From the NCBI GenBank assembly GCA_900239685.1, contig OENT01000097.1, positions 157,158 through 221,157 of the forward strand: 64,000 nucleotides of DNA. Direction: 5' to 3'. Below are positions 22,822 to 34,159 of this stretch, in pieces; within the stretch, counting starts at the first letter, position 1; each line of letters begins with the position of its first letter. The position numbers were made by a program, and so were the translations under genes. The notes beneath the pieces are model-generated. The model was not told the origin of the DNA, searched no databases, and worked only from the letters and a program-made list of their open reading frames with translations. Origin of the DNA: Rotaria macrura. Taxonomy: Eukaryota; Rotifera; Eurotatoria; Philodinida; Philodinidae.

Positions 22822-24976
22822 TGTGAGACACTAGGTAATTTTTTTTAAACAGAGGCCCGAAAAATATAGGAAGAGACGACACCGAGACAGAGAGAGAGAG
22901 AGAGAAAGAAAATAACATAGTATTTACGGTGAGCGACCATGCATAGTAAACAAAAGACATAGATACATGTAGAAAATAGTCGTTCACATCAGTAATTATT
23001 AAATAAAAACTATCGAAAACAAAAATCAAGGTTCAGTAATTGTTTTCTCACATGTCTATTAAAAGCAAATGATTCAAGAATATTTATGATGTTATTTCAG
23101 ACTTTTGCCACATATACTACTTTATTAATGTAAAAGAACAGCAAATCTTCAATGACGTACCTATATATCAATTGATTAGTTTGTATGCTTTCACGTATAT
23201 GTTTCTTTGTAAAAGTACGAGGACAACAGTGTTGTTGTTACCATCGTCCTCAAATGCGAACAAATAGAATGCGAAAATAAGAATGGCCTCATTTGATGGC
23301 AATCAGAGACCAAGTTTATAGATTGTTTATTTTGCTCTTAACGAGCAACTTTTCGGATAAAGAAATAGGTAATTATTTTCAGACATCAATATACGCTGTT
23401 TTTCCTATGGCAAACTCATTATTTCGAAGGAGTAAAACAAGAAAAGAAATCATACTCATCATTTTTATCACTTCAGTAGTAGACATGTTTTTCTAAAAAA
23501 AAGATATAATTCAAAAAAATCTTCAGATGCTATTTAACGAGTAGATTTATTCGAGGTTAATATCAATACTTTTGAGTTATGCTTTTATCTTGATTGACTT
23601 CAAGCGTATCAACTTCAGATATATATATTGCAAATCGTGTTGTCACGAATAAGACTATCGATATTGAATCGAAAATCAAAATAAATCGATCTATCAGATC
23701 GATTCAGTTGTCATCATTCTTCTTTTAGTTGAATATGCTCATATGATCTGCTTGGAAAATGTATACGTGAGCATTAGTAGCATGATTTATGTATTGTTGG
23801 AAATACAACTAGCTTTGAGACCTTGAAAGATTAAATTGTAAGCGAAACTTTAAGATAGGAAGAATTTTTTTATAATTTCATTAAAACATGATCTGTGAAA
23901 GAAATCCACTGTACATCTTGATAGTCCTGAAGATGGACTTGAAATTCAGTAATTAAATTATCTTGAAAAGTCATCATCGAAGTTTCTATTCCATGAACTA
24001 GTTTCGTGACAATAAATAAAAACTTACAGTCGTATTGAAATAATCATAACGTTTATTGACTACGAGTAAATTTCTATCGTGCCCAAACAAATCAATTCAA
24101 TATGAATTCATGCGAAGTGTAATTGAACTTTCAAACATTCTCTCTTCTAATGATAACGATTTAAAAAAGATTCTATTTTTCTCGAGCTGATGATCAATAA
24201 ACATGCACGAAAGTCCAATAGTTCTTTGAAATAAAATATTGCCGGTTCTAGTGTATATCGAATAATATGAAACTTTTTTTTTCCAAAGTTAATTAATTGA
24301 GAAACCGGCAGAGAGAACTAACAAGTCTTAATTATAGATTGATGCGTGAAATATCGAAAAAAAAAACGACAGTATTCAAGTGACTATGTCTATTTTAGTT
24401 TCTCAAGTTAAGACGAATCTTATCATACTGACTATTTGATATAAATTCAAAGTCTATGATTGCATTAAATTATTCATATAAGAAAATATGATTTAAATTT
24501 AAATTTTCAGCTATGATCGTCTAGTATAAATTTTGATCTGTCATTTGATATGTTTAATGTTGAAAATGTTCATATATTTAAACTTCGATTGATGAACTGT
24601 GAGTGATTGTAAGATTATCGTTCTAGTTTTGAAAATTTTCACTTGTAGAATCAAACTAAGAGTTAATTGTATTCTCACACCCTTCGCATTAGTATCTTTG
24701 TGTGTTGCCTTTCTATTGTCTCGAATAGAGTGTCTTTTGTTCAGCCGAATATTGACTCGAATTATTATTCTGATGATTGTATTCAATTACAAAATGTTTG
24801 AATTTCAATGAATGTTCTTTTAATAAAACCGATCAGAAAATACGAATTCAATGGAAAAAAAAATGAAGAAGAGCGCCGTGTTTTTTTTTCATTGTTTCAT
24901 ACATTATTTTTTTTTTCTTCTCCTCTATTATTATATTGAAAGAAACAAATTATCTCAATGTTGATAAACCTACAGA
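22822..24976. other. Intergenic, no gene seen
   Basis: 2.15 kb between divergent genes. It starts with a GA microsatellite (about 22883-22907). The rest is AT-rich with many stops. Both promoters must lie here; a pyrimidine tract and CTACAG directly before the ATG at 24977 look like a splice acceptor, so a 5' UTR exon or a trans-spliced leader is possible for the plus-strand gene. Confidence 0.45.
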
Positions 24977-27597
24977 ATGGATATCTGCGAAAAACATGCA
25001 ATCCATCCATGTGAAACAATTAATTATTGTTCGAATATTGATGATTATCGTCCAATACAATCTACTTTATTAACACGTTTTACAGGAGCAAATTGTTCTG
25101 AATCATGGCAAACAACGAATCAAGATTATGGAGCATTCTACTATCGACCATATCCTCAATATTGTATAACTGATAATTTAAAAGCTAAAATTTATCGACG
25201 ATACAATCGTTTTCAAGATTGGCTCTTATATCAAAATAATGTCAAAAATTCGAGTACAACGCATAGGAATAGTAACAATAATAAAGATCGAACGATTTTT
25301 CCATCGGAAAGAAATGAAACTGTACGTGTTACACATCGCAAAAGATTTTTATCACAATGCGGTAACGAACTGTGTGATAGTCAACCGAATATGAATACTT
25401 TCTCAACATGTGGTGAAGATGGATTAGTAAGAGTTTTTCAGTTTAAATTTATAATTTTGTTTCAATGATTTAGATTACGGAATATATTGTGAAGAAAATA
25501 CTTAGTAAATTACAGTGCTTAATTGGTCCTGATGAATATCATGATGTAGCTGAATGTGCACAAATACTTGTCAGTGAAATTCTGTGTCAAGAAGTAAAGG
25601 ATAAAAAGAAAATACAGATTCTGTTTTTTACTTCTTAAAAAATACTAAGAACATATGCTTAAGAATAGTAACGATTAAGATTTGGTAACTCCTAAAAAAA
25701 ATTAAATTGGACCATTGTTTTTCTTCGATGTGATCTATTAGATAAATCTATTATTTGATCAAGTTTTCACGAAAAAATCATGCTCGAAATCGGCTATCGG
25801 TTCATTCTTATCTTATTCGATTGTTAGCTCGTCTGTGCTCCGCTCTAAATCGATTTCAAATTAAAGTACAATATCGTTGCAATTGAATAGTTAGTATATG
25901 TATGTTGTTATTGTGTGAGACACGCTACGATTGAGATTTTCACCATCATATTTCGAACGATACCCGGATATAGTGAGTGGAAATTTTCCACACGGATTCA
26001 TTTTTCTTTAATTTATAAGAACTGTTCAAAGAGAAATTTTCTTTTATATACAACACGATAATGACAAAGTCGATGTCTTGAAAAGTTCTCAAAAATTGAT
26101 TATCTATTTATAGAAATGCGCTTGCGTATAATAATCACTAGATGCGTATTTCAAAGAAAGAACAAGGAGCACACGACAATTTTATGTGTCTTTTAAATAG
26201 AATGAAAAGTAATGATCTAGAATAAAGTTTCTTTCACTATTCAAGGATGTCTAATTAGAAGGAGATTTACAACATTTTATGAAAACGATTGTGCATTTCA
26301 TGCAGATAATGATTAAAACAATCATTAAAAAAATTTTCAAGAAAAGTGATGTTATAAATATGAAAGCATTTTGTTATTAGAACTTGATGAATTGGACTGT
26401 CTCCAATTAAAAATTTTCCGCTGAACATAGTGACTATTTCTCAATAGGGAAGTCTAAATCCTTGAGTCAACAAGCTAATGAAAATTGTTGAATAAAGATG
26501 AGCATGTGAAACGCTTGAACGATGAATTCATATGAACAAATTTGACTAGGATGATTATTTCAGAACATAATGAAGATGTGTTGAACTTATTATCAGATCT
26601 TTGTATTAGTTTACTGATGATAGTACTTAGCTGTACTTGAGGAGAAGTTTATTGTACGGAAGTATATCCAGTCGTGAGGGAGATGAACAATTTCATATTT
26701 ATAGCGACGAGTATATCTTAGCTAGATTATGTCAGATAAAACGAGATTCAACTATCTACTTACTAATTAAGAAAGAATCATGATTCTCTAAAGCATATTA
26801 TAAAGAAAAAGGGGAAAGCTATTCTTGGAAAATCCCATCAAAAGTATGAGCTAGATGTTTCACCGTGAGGTAATTTTGATAAATTAGAAAATTTTAATAA
26901 AAAACTAATGGATCTTTCTCAATTCATTTAGTATAGCTCGAACACTAGTGGGTTGCAATAGGCAATCATGTAAATCGAATCCGTTTTGAAATTAAACATC
27001 TGAAAAATGAACTGACAGATAAATTGTTGGATTAGAACTTTTTGTTTTGAATTTTCTACTATCGCTTTATTTTGAATGGCAGAGTTATGAAAATAAATAT
27101 AGATCTTAATCATTAGTATAGAGTATAGTCTCGCATCCGTTCAAGCTTGTTCATATTCTGATCTAGATCTTGTCATAAAGCCATTGAATGTCTATTATCG
27201 ATTATGTTTCCTTGTAATGGATTTAAATATTTCTGTTTGACTCATTCGCTTCACTCGTCAATATTAGATTTTTTTTCTATCATTCATTTCATTGCTTCAG
27301 CCACGTTTATTAACCAATCAAATTATCGATCGTGTTGTATCTATCATGATTACACCTCCGAAAAATATTGAATCATCGATTTCTAATCCTTTTCATTCAT
27401 ATGTTTCAACTAAGCCCATATGTTGTCCTTCGTTGCAATCATCATCTAATACATGTGAAATAATACAACAACCGAACACAATCAACAATGAATCTCCTAC
27501 ATGTGTAACTGTCAATAATGTAGATCCTTGTTCTAATTGTAATCAATCTGCTAGTTTTGCAAATGTTTTCGAGAAACTGACTCGTCTCGAAGTATGA
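24977..27597 (+). CDS. Unrecognised three-exon protein
   Basis: I do not recognise this protein. Exons 24977-25426, 25474-25593 and 27301-27597 join in frame (all phase 0) into 288 aa. Residues 1-90 are rich in Tyr, Cys and aromatic residues, including FYYRPYPQYC and KIYRRYNRFQDWLLY. Residues 90-120 are Asn/Ser-rich. Exon 2 forms a likely amphipathic helix (EYIVKKILSKLQ ... VAECAQILVSEIL). The third exon continues the helix (NQIIDRVVSIM) and then becomes Ser, Thr, Asn and Cys rich. No signal peptide or membrane segment is seen. Intron 2 is 1.7 kb, far longer than usual here. The stop lies 196 bp from the convergent guanylyl cyclase gene. A missing 3' or internal exon cannot be excluded. Confidence 0.62.
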
Positions 27598-27793
27598 TAT
27601 AACACATAATTGAAGTTCAATTGTAAAGTATTAGTTTTCTTTCTATTTAGAATGCTATATCAAAACTTTCCAATACTTTTGTTCAATTATAAAATACATA
27701 CGTACATGTATAATGTTAAATAGTAAGCAGTTTTAGTTTTAGCGAAATAGATAAATACAATGTGAGAGATAAATAGGATTTTTTTGTCATTTG

Positions 27794-30700
27794 TTATGTA
27801 ACTGTTTTTATTCCTAAGCTTTGACCACTAAACGGACAGTTTCCACTTACAACTGAACCTCGTCTATTTTGAAGTTGTGTTCGTTTGGTGGGCGATAAAC
27901 GATTTTCTTGATTATTAACATCAACATTGTTTGTTAGACTCCCTTCATACATATTTGCTTGATGTTGACTGATGGCTGTATGACTTTCATCATGATGTCT
28001 GTACGGATCATGTTCAAGGGCCGATGTATAATCGGATTTTGGACCGGTTAGCCAATATGTATCAACTATACCTTTACCCTAATCGTTTTGTTTTTGTTTC
28101 AAAAAAGAAACAAAGAAATTAACTTAATATTGAAAGAAAAAACATTATTTGTTTAGTGATTTTTACTTTCAATTCTGTTTTGCCTTTATTTTGAATTTCA
28201 AAATAAACTGTTTCTTTGAGCAATGCATAAGATGTATGACTTATATGAACGCGTCCTGGCTAAAATTAACGAAATAATTTCAAAGAGTTCTTTTTTTTTC
28301 TTCAAATAAAATATTCCGTACTTCTCCTGTTGTTGTTATTCGACTTGCCTAAAGTATGGAAACAAATAATAAATAAAAATGAAATAAAATCAAGCATATA
28401 GTTTGTATTTTAAATTTATATTCCAGCCAAAATACGAAGAATATTTATCAGAGTTCAATTTAGTGTTGGCTTTTCTTTGGAATGTAACACGAAAAAATAA
28501 TCCAAAAATCTATTGTTGTTCGACGTCATATCGATACTAAACGAGACGACAAACTAATTTATTTCTTTACCGTATTGATTGTATCGCCGAAAAGACAATA
28601 TTGAAAATTTTTCGCACCAACAATACCGCCGACAGCCGGTCCTGAATGAAAACCTATGAAGAAATGAAAAATAGCCTATCAAAAATAAAGCTGAACTATT
28701 TCTTTACTTACCAATCTTCACTCGAAATGGATGTTCTGTCATTGGATTTATGAGTCGTTTGGTACTCTTGACTAATTCAAGTGAAAGTCCAGCAATAATT
28801 TCTGCTTGATTAAGACCCAATGGATTTTTCACATCACTACCGAGCTCTTCTGTCAGTGCCACACTATGTAGCGTAGAACCACTCTACCAAGAAAAATTAA
28901 ATGAACTACATTTATAAGATAGATTTGTTTTGTGCTGCATGCTTTAAATTTCTGATTACAGTTGTCAGTGTCAGAAAGAAAAGAGAGAAGTATTTATTTT
29001 TTGTAATGTTCGAATCGATAGTTTTCGTATTGCAAATTCATCGTAATAAGACTTTACAAGAAGTGTTCGATATAAAATTTTATACGACAGTGAAACACAA
29101 GTAAATCTAGACATCAAGTGAAATATAACGTTTAAAGTGAAAGACATGGTCAGGTAATATGTTTCACAACTGTAGATTCTCGGTGATACTGTTTGAGTTC
29201 TATCTCAGGAAGTCAAAAAGAAAATCCGACTTATCCATCGTTCCGTAAATCATTTGATCTACTTATCGATGCATAAAAAATCACATACTATGTTACTATG
29301 CAGAATTAAGTACACCTAAACATTCAGAATATGTTCTCAGGCTGATGATTCGTCTTGTAATTTATGAAGAAAGTGTGTTTGAATACAATTCAACCTTGAA
29401 CAACATACCTTGAAGGTATATGTCGAGTGATTTAATCACTTATGTTGTACGACCTTACACTTCGGGTGAAAAAAAATACTTCGAACGATCCTTGTAAACA
29501 ATCCGGCGAAGCATCGATAAACTATGATAAGTCAAACAACATTGTCACATTTACAAGTAATCGAAGCATTTTTCCTTCTACAAATCGAAACCTTAATCAT
29601 AGTGTAATTTCGCCCGAATGATGTGTTTCTTATCGTAAAAATGAGCTTGAAAAAAGAACTCACGAAAACAATTTCATGACTTCTATAAATTGTTTATCAC
29701 ATGCTAAAAAACGTGAAATATTACCGTTGTTGATCCACGTCGTTGTGCATGGACTGAACGATCTTGAATACCAGCTACAACCATATACGATGAATCAGCT
29801 TTCGTTTCAACTTTGAATACATCGAAATGTTCTGCACATTGATCGAATGCATTTACAGTAGCATTTATTGATTCAACAATTTGTTCCGGTTTTGATTTTT
29901 GCACAACTTCTTTAAAATCAATTGAATATGCAAACAGAACAGTTATTAATTTGTGAGACTAGCAAATCAAATAACAAAAATCAAACAATAATCTCTAATC
30001 ATTGTTTTTGCTAAACTTATCAATATTCTTACTTCACATATTGAATTGGCTAAAACACCATCTTGTAATAACTGTGCCACATGCCTTGGCATCATATTAT
30101 ATAAAAGACGTTTTCCTTTGCGACGCCATTCTTGTAATTCTCGTTTAGAATTTTTTAATTTTGCTATCCATGCTTGTTGTTTATCGATGGCTGCCTGCAA
30201 TGTTCGAGCATGTTGCATACCAGCAATAAGGATTTCACTGCTACCATCATAAAAATTCAAATCATGTAGAAATAAACCAATAGACAGCATTTCGTCTGTC
30301 GTTGTTAATCTAAATCAAACATAAATTTAATAGGAATAGTCAATCGAATATTAAACTATACATGGGACGACAGAGAAAAGCAATCATATTCCATGTAAGT
30401 ATTAATTTCATTTGTCCTTTAAGGCGAAGTTGTGCAGTGCTTGTTATGCCGAATTTCTTTGCAAGTGTAGATACATTTGGACGAAGTGGAATGCGATTTT
30501 CGATGACAAATACTAAATGTCGACCATAAGAAATCACCTGAAGATAAATATTGTCATTTCTTAATTTCATAATCGTATATAGAACAAATATGTTAACAAA
30601 CCCGACTCCATTCAAATACAATATCGGGTCGAATGAGACGAAAAACATCTTCAAAATGACGGCCAAGCAAAACTGTACCAATTGGAAAAATTTCTTTTAT

Positions 30701-32037
30701 CGAAGCTCCCATGTGATGTATCCGCATGTTTGCATCAATTAAAATAGCAAACGGAAATATCTATATAAAGACATGTTCAAAATGCATGTTCATAGAATAG
30801 AACAAACTCTCAAGTAAAGACATGATCTTAATCATCATTTTTTGTTATCTGAAAGTTCTTCGGTTAAATAAATCCAATAAAGATCCTATCTTCTTTAGAA
30901 TATACGTAGTGAAATATTCGATTGTGTTGTTTCAGTTGAAACTATCGAACACAACAGTATGATGTTAATATGAAATTTTACGTCTTAAGTCTTCTTATTT
31001 TATGAATTTTCTATCCTACAGACGAACATCCTATAATTATAGATAGCGCTCTTTGGAACATTGCCATTCGAAAATAACTTCCTCCCGGTAAATAGACGGA
31101 AATGCTTTTCTTTAAATAATGTCCTTTATATTAGTTTGTTCTTTTTTCTTCTATTCCAGATCTTAATGACAAAAAGAAATACAATATTACTTTAAAAAAT
31201 GTTGAACCAGTCACGTCAGGCAAAGTTGGGTTGGTCACAATGCTTCTCTTCACTTTTCTTGCCGAAAGATTATTAAAGTCCACACGAAAAACAGTGTGCG
31301 TGTCTAAAGCCAAGAGTGTATTTTAGCTGGTTGTTTAGAAATTTGAAAATTCATACATTCGTTCGACGAAAGATCTTCTTGAATACGAACAAATATTTCC
31401 TGTTTGAAAAATTTCGTTGCACAAGTTCGTAATTGTCCAATAACGTATTGTTGAAAACCTCGACGTTTAGATCTGAATTTTTTTAAATAGATAAATAATT
31501 TTCTTATAATGATGAGTTTTTATTTTTACTTATAATGTAAAATTGCACCATTCTCATCTTCTTCCGTCACATGAAATAATGGTGATTTCATTTTTGGAAA
31601 ACTAAATCTATTTGAATCATGCAGTTGATCAATAGATAAAAGAAAATCACGAAAATGGCGGCCAGCTACGCGTAAAATTTTATCATAGCCATACGTTGTG
31701 AAAAAATTTACGAAGCATTCACCAAAAAATTGCATGTAATAGTCTGGTGTACCATCATTGAGAGTTTCTGCCAGACCTACCAATATATATATATATATAT
31801 GCATCGATTTGTGTAGATGAAATTGATTAGAAATAAATAAATATGAAACATGTATAAAAAAGAAAAATTAATCTTACATTCAGCAACTCTTTCAATGATC
31901 GATTCATCATAACGTCCAAGAGTAGTGAATGATTCAGATTCAAAACTTAAGTCTTCAACAATTCTTTGCCATGTTGATGATCCATATCTAAGACAAATGC
32001 CATCGCGACAACTTTCAAGCAGAATTCCATATAGCAT
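27794..32037 (-). CDS. Atypical soluble guanylyl cyclase subunit (Gyc-89D-like)
   Basis: Heme-binding gas-sensing subunit of a cytosolic cyclase making cGMP. Thirteen exons: 32037-31878, 31776-31530, 31472-31357, 31303-31191, 30760-30602, 30537-30362, 30309-30033, 29958-29725, 28883-28712, 28653-28571, 28348-28322, 28259-28167 and 28078-27794, giving 713 aa. H-NOX covers residues 1-180, with proximal heme ligand H106 (DQLHDS) and the heme-propionate motif Y135-x-S137-x-R139. HNOBA/PAS and a signalling helix ([12 protein letters not shown]) follow. In the catalytic domain E467 and C571 (guanine recognition), N578 and R582 are kept, but the first metal-binding Asp is replaced (LFAYS, Y427); D471 remains. 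This matches obligate-heterodimer subunits such as beta1 or Drosophila Gyc-89D. The sequence HYKSKRRGF resembles atypical oxygen-sensing subunits. Exon 11 is a 27-nt microexon. A further small exon in the 430-bp fourth intron is possible. Confidence 0.9.
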
Positions 32038-32833
32038 ATTTGATCCTTTACTTTTGCCTTACGGAATCCTTTCTGTCATATATTTATAAATATATATGTA
32101 TATATATATATATCTATAGAAGCGTAAATATGAAAATATTGCGGATGCACGTTTCAACAGACTTAATCGTATTTCCTCTCATCGATATTTCATTTCTGCA
32201 CCAAGACAACCAACTATTTTCACCTCGTAGTATTCCATAAAATATTCTGCTCGAGAAAAAATAGGATAAGCTTATTAAAAAAATCATTATTAAAAAACTA
32301 ATGATTTTCAGAAAATTAGATAATATGGGCAATCATGTAAATAATCACATGAACTTCATAAAATCTCAAGTATATAAACAAAGAAAGCCTCTTGAATTTA
32401 AAAATTTTTATTTAAGATATTTTTTTTACTTTTTGTTAGTCTTTCATGAAATATTATTAGCTCGTTTCTAGACTAGAATAACAGCATATTCTCCGTTCTT
32501 GCACATCTTTCTGAGTACTTACAGCAAGAAAAGAAAATTACAGCTACTTAAGTTTTTCTTTCTTTCTCTTTGTAACACAATAGATTAAGCTTTTTGAGAC
32601 ATTATCATCTCATTTATCATTTTCACTATTCCATGTTGTAGAATACCACAATGGATGTATTTATGCAATGAAAACTGTTTATTTATATAATAGATCTTAA
32701 AGGGCAAAAAAAGGATATCTACATAAATAAGTAGAAAAAAAGAAAAAAAACTTGTCTAATAATATTTTTCCTCCTTCTTTTTTTTTGCTTTAACAGACTG
32801 TTCATATCTAAATTTTAAAATTTTGCTTGTCGA
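32038..32833. other. Intergenic between guanylyl cyclase and expansin-like gene
   Basis: About 0.8 kb between two minus-strand genes. It holds the 5' region of the cyclase gene and the 3' UTR of the expansin-like gene. A TA repeat lies at about 32092-32113. No further gene is visible. Confidence 0.5.
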
Positions 32834-34080
32834 TTAAATAAAACGCCATTCGACACTTGTTTGACCACTGCCAAGTTCTCCAGCAACTGCAATAAATGCT
32901 TCCTGTGTTAAAGCAAGATCGCCTAAATTTGAAATAAATAAATATTAAAATACAGACAACAGTAATTTCATTAGTAAAAAGATATTCTACCTGCTTTACA
33001 GTCAGGGCATCGATCGACGAATCGAACAAAGATTTCACCTTTTGGTCCTTTAACTACAGCTTTCTTTTGACAGATTGGATTTGAACTTGGAATACCATCA
33101 ACAGTGTAAGGATCAAATTGTATTTGATTAAGTGCAGCACTGTAAACTTTCTTGTCACTGTCATCCAACGATTGACTTCGTTGAATACCACATGTAGAGT
33201 ATTCCGAGCCGACCTTGGTTTCATTGTAATATGTTGCTCGTCCTTTAAATTCACCTTCAATTGAAACTGGTGGATTTTCACCAGATGATTTTTGAAATGC
33301 ACAATAGGCACCGATGGTACCACAACTAGAAGTGTCATGCGTGAAGAAAAAACAATGTTTATGAAATGTTACTGCAAATCAATCTACATACTATCCATAT
33401 CGTGTACAACAGAGACCAGCTCCACATGCTGTGGCACCACAATTACCATAGGCAGTATTACCGCAATAAGCAGCTGTACTTCCACAACTATATACATGAG
33501 AATATCGATACGTTAAATGTATCCTACAAATTTTTTATCAGATGGAAAACTAAATTACTCACAATCCTTGTTGTGAACAACATGAACCAGATGGACAACC
33601 AGTTACTCGGCAGTTGGTTATAGTAGGCATTGGTGGAGGAGGTGGTGGAGGTGGAGGTGCAACGACAAGAACAGCTGGAGCACCACCGCAATATTCTGGT
33701 GATTGTCCGCAGCTAATTCATCAGACATCTATCGTATTAAAGAATGCATCTCAAAATATATCATACATACTAGCCATAGGGAGAGCAACAGTGTCCATTT
33801 CCACAGCCTGATAAACGACAATCACTACCAGCATATGGTGAACCTGACCATCCTTGATAGGCAACACCTCCAGAACCACAATACTGAGCACCTGAACCAC
33901 AAGCACCAAATGCTGAACAACAAAGACCAGCACCACAGTATCCAGTAACCAAACAGTTACCAGCTAGAACATATCGTAGTATTAGACATTGATATCAAGC
34001 TCTTCTCTATTCTTTTCAAACTTACCAGCAGTATTCACAACTGAAAGTAGCAAAATGCTAATACAACCAACAGCCAACAT
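32834..34080 (-). CDS. Secreted chitin-binding expansin-like protein (4x CBM18 + DPBB)
   Basis: Probably a secreted polysaccharide-binding, wall-loosening type protein. Six exons, 34080-34026, 33963-33771, 33712-33563, 33487-33392, 33325-32991 and 32922-32834, give 305 aa. Residues 1-18 are a signal peptide (MLAVGCISILLLSVVNTA). Four hevein-type (CBM18) repeats follow, each with the pattern CG.G.CCS..G.CG....YC, with a poly-Pro linker (about 9 Pro) between repeats 2 and 3. The C-terminal 120 residues form a double-psi beta-barrel of the expansin/RlpA type: RATYYNET, STCGIQ, YSAALN, then VRFVDRCPDC with the conserved catalytic-type Asp, and GSGQTSVEWRF at the end. There is no separate expansin CBM63 domain. 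This architecture is known from fungi and plants and is unusual in animals. Introns interrupt the repeats at near-identical positions (after YG), as expected from internal duplication. A TATA box lies about 65 bp upstream of the ATG. Confidence 0.92.
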
Positions 34081-34141
34081 GATCGCTCTTGAGTAAATGT
34101 GTTGTAATGTAACGAGTGTGAATGTAAAACGAAAGTGACGG

Positions 34142-34152
34142 TTATTTATATG
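34142..34152 (-). promoter_or_regulatory. TATA box of expansin-like gene
   Basis: On the minus strand the sequence reads CATATAAATAA, about 63-72 bp upstream of the start codon at 34080. With a start site about 30 bp downstream this leaves a 5' leader of some 35 nt. Confidence 0.5.
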
Positions 34153-34159
34153 AAAATGT

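Noticed and set aside
31000-31190. Extra small exon in the fourth guanylyl cyclase intron ([10 protein letters not shown])
   Set aside because: The stretch looks coding but no donor keeps the frame into the next exon; left as a possibility only.
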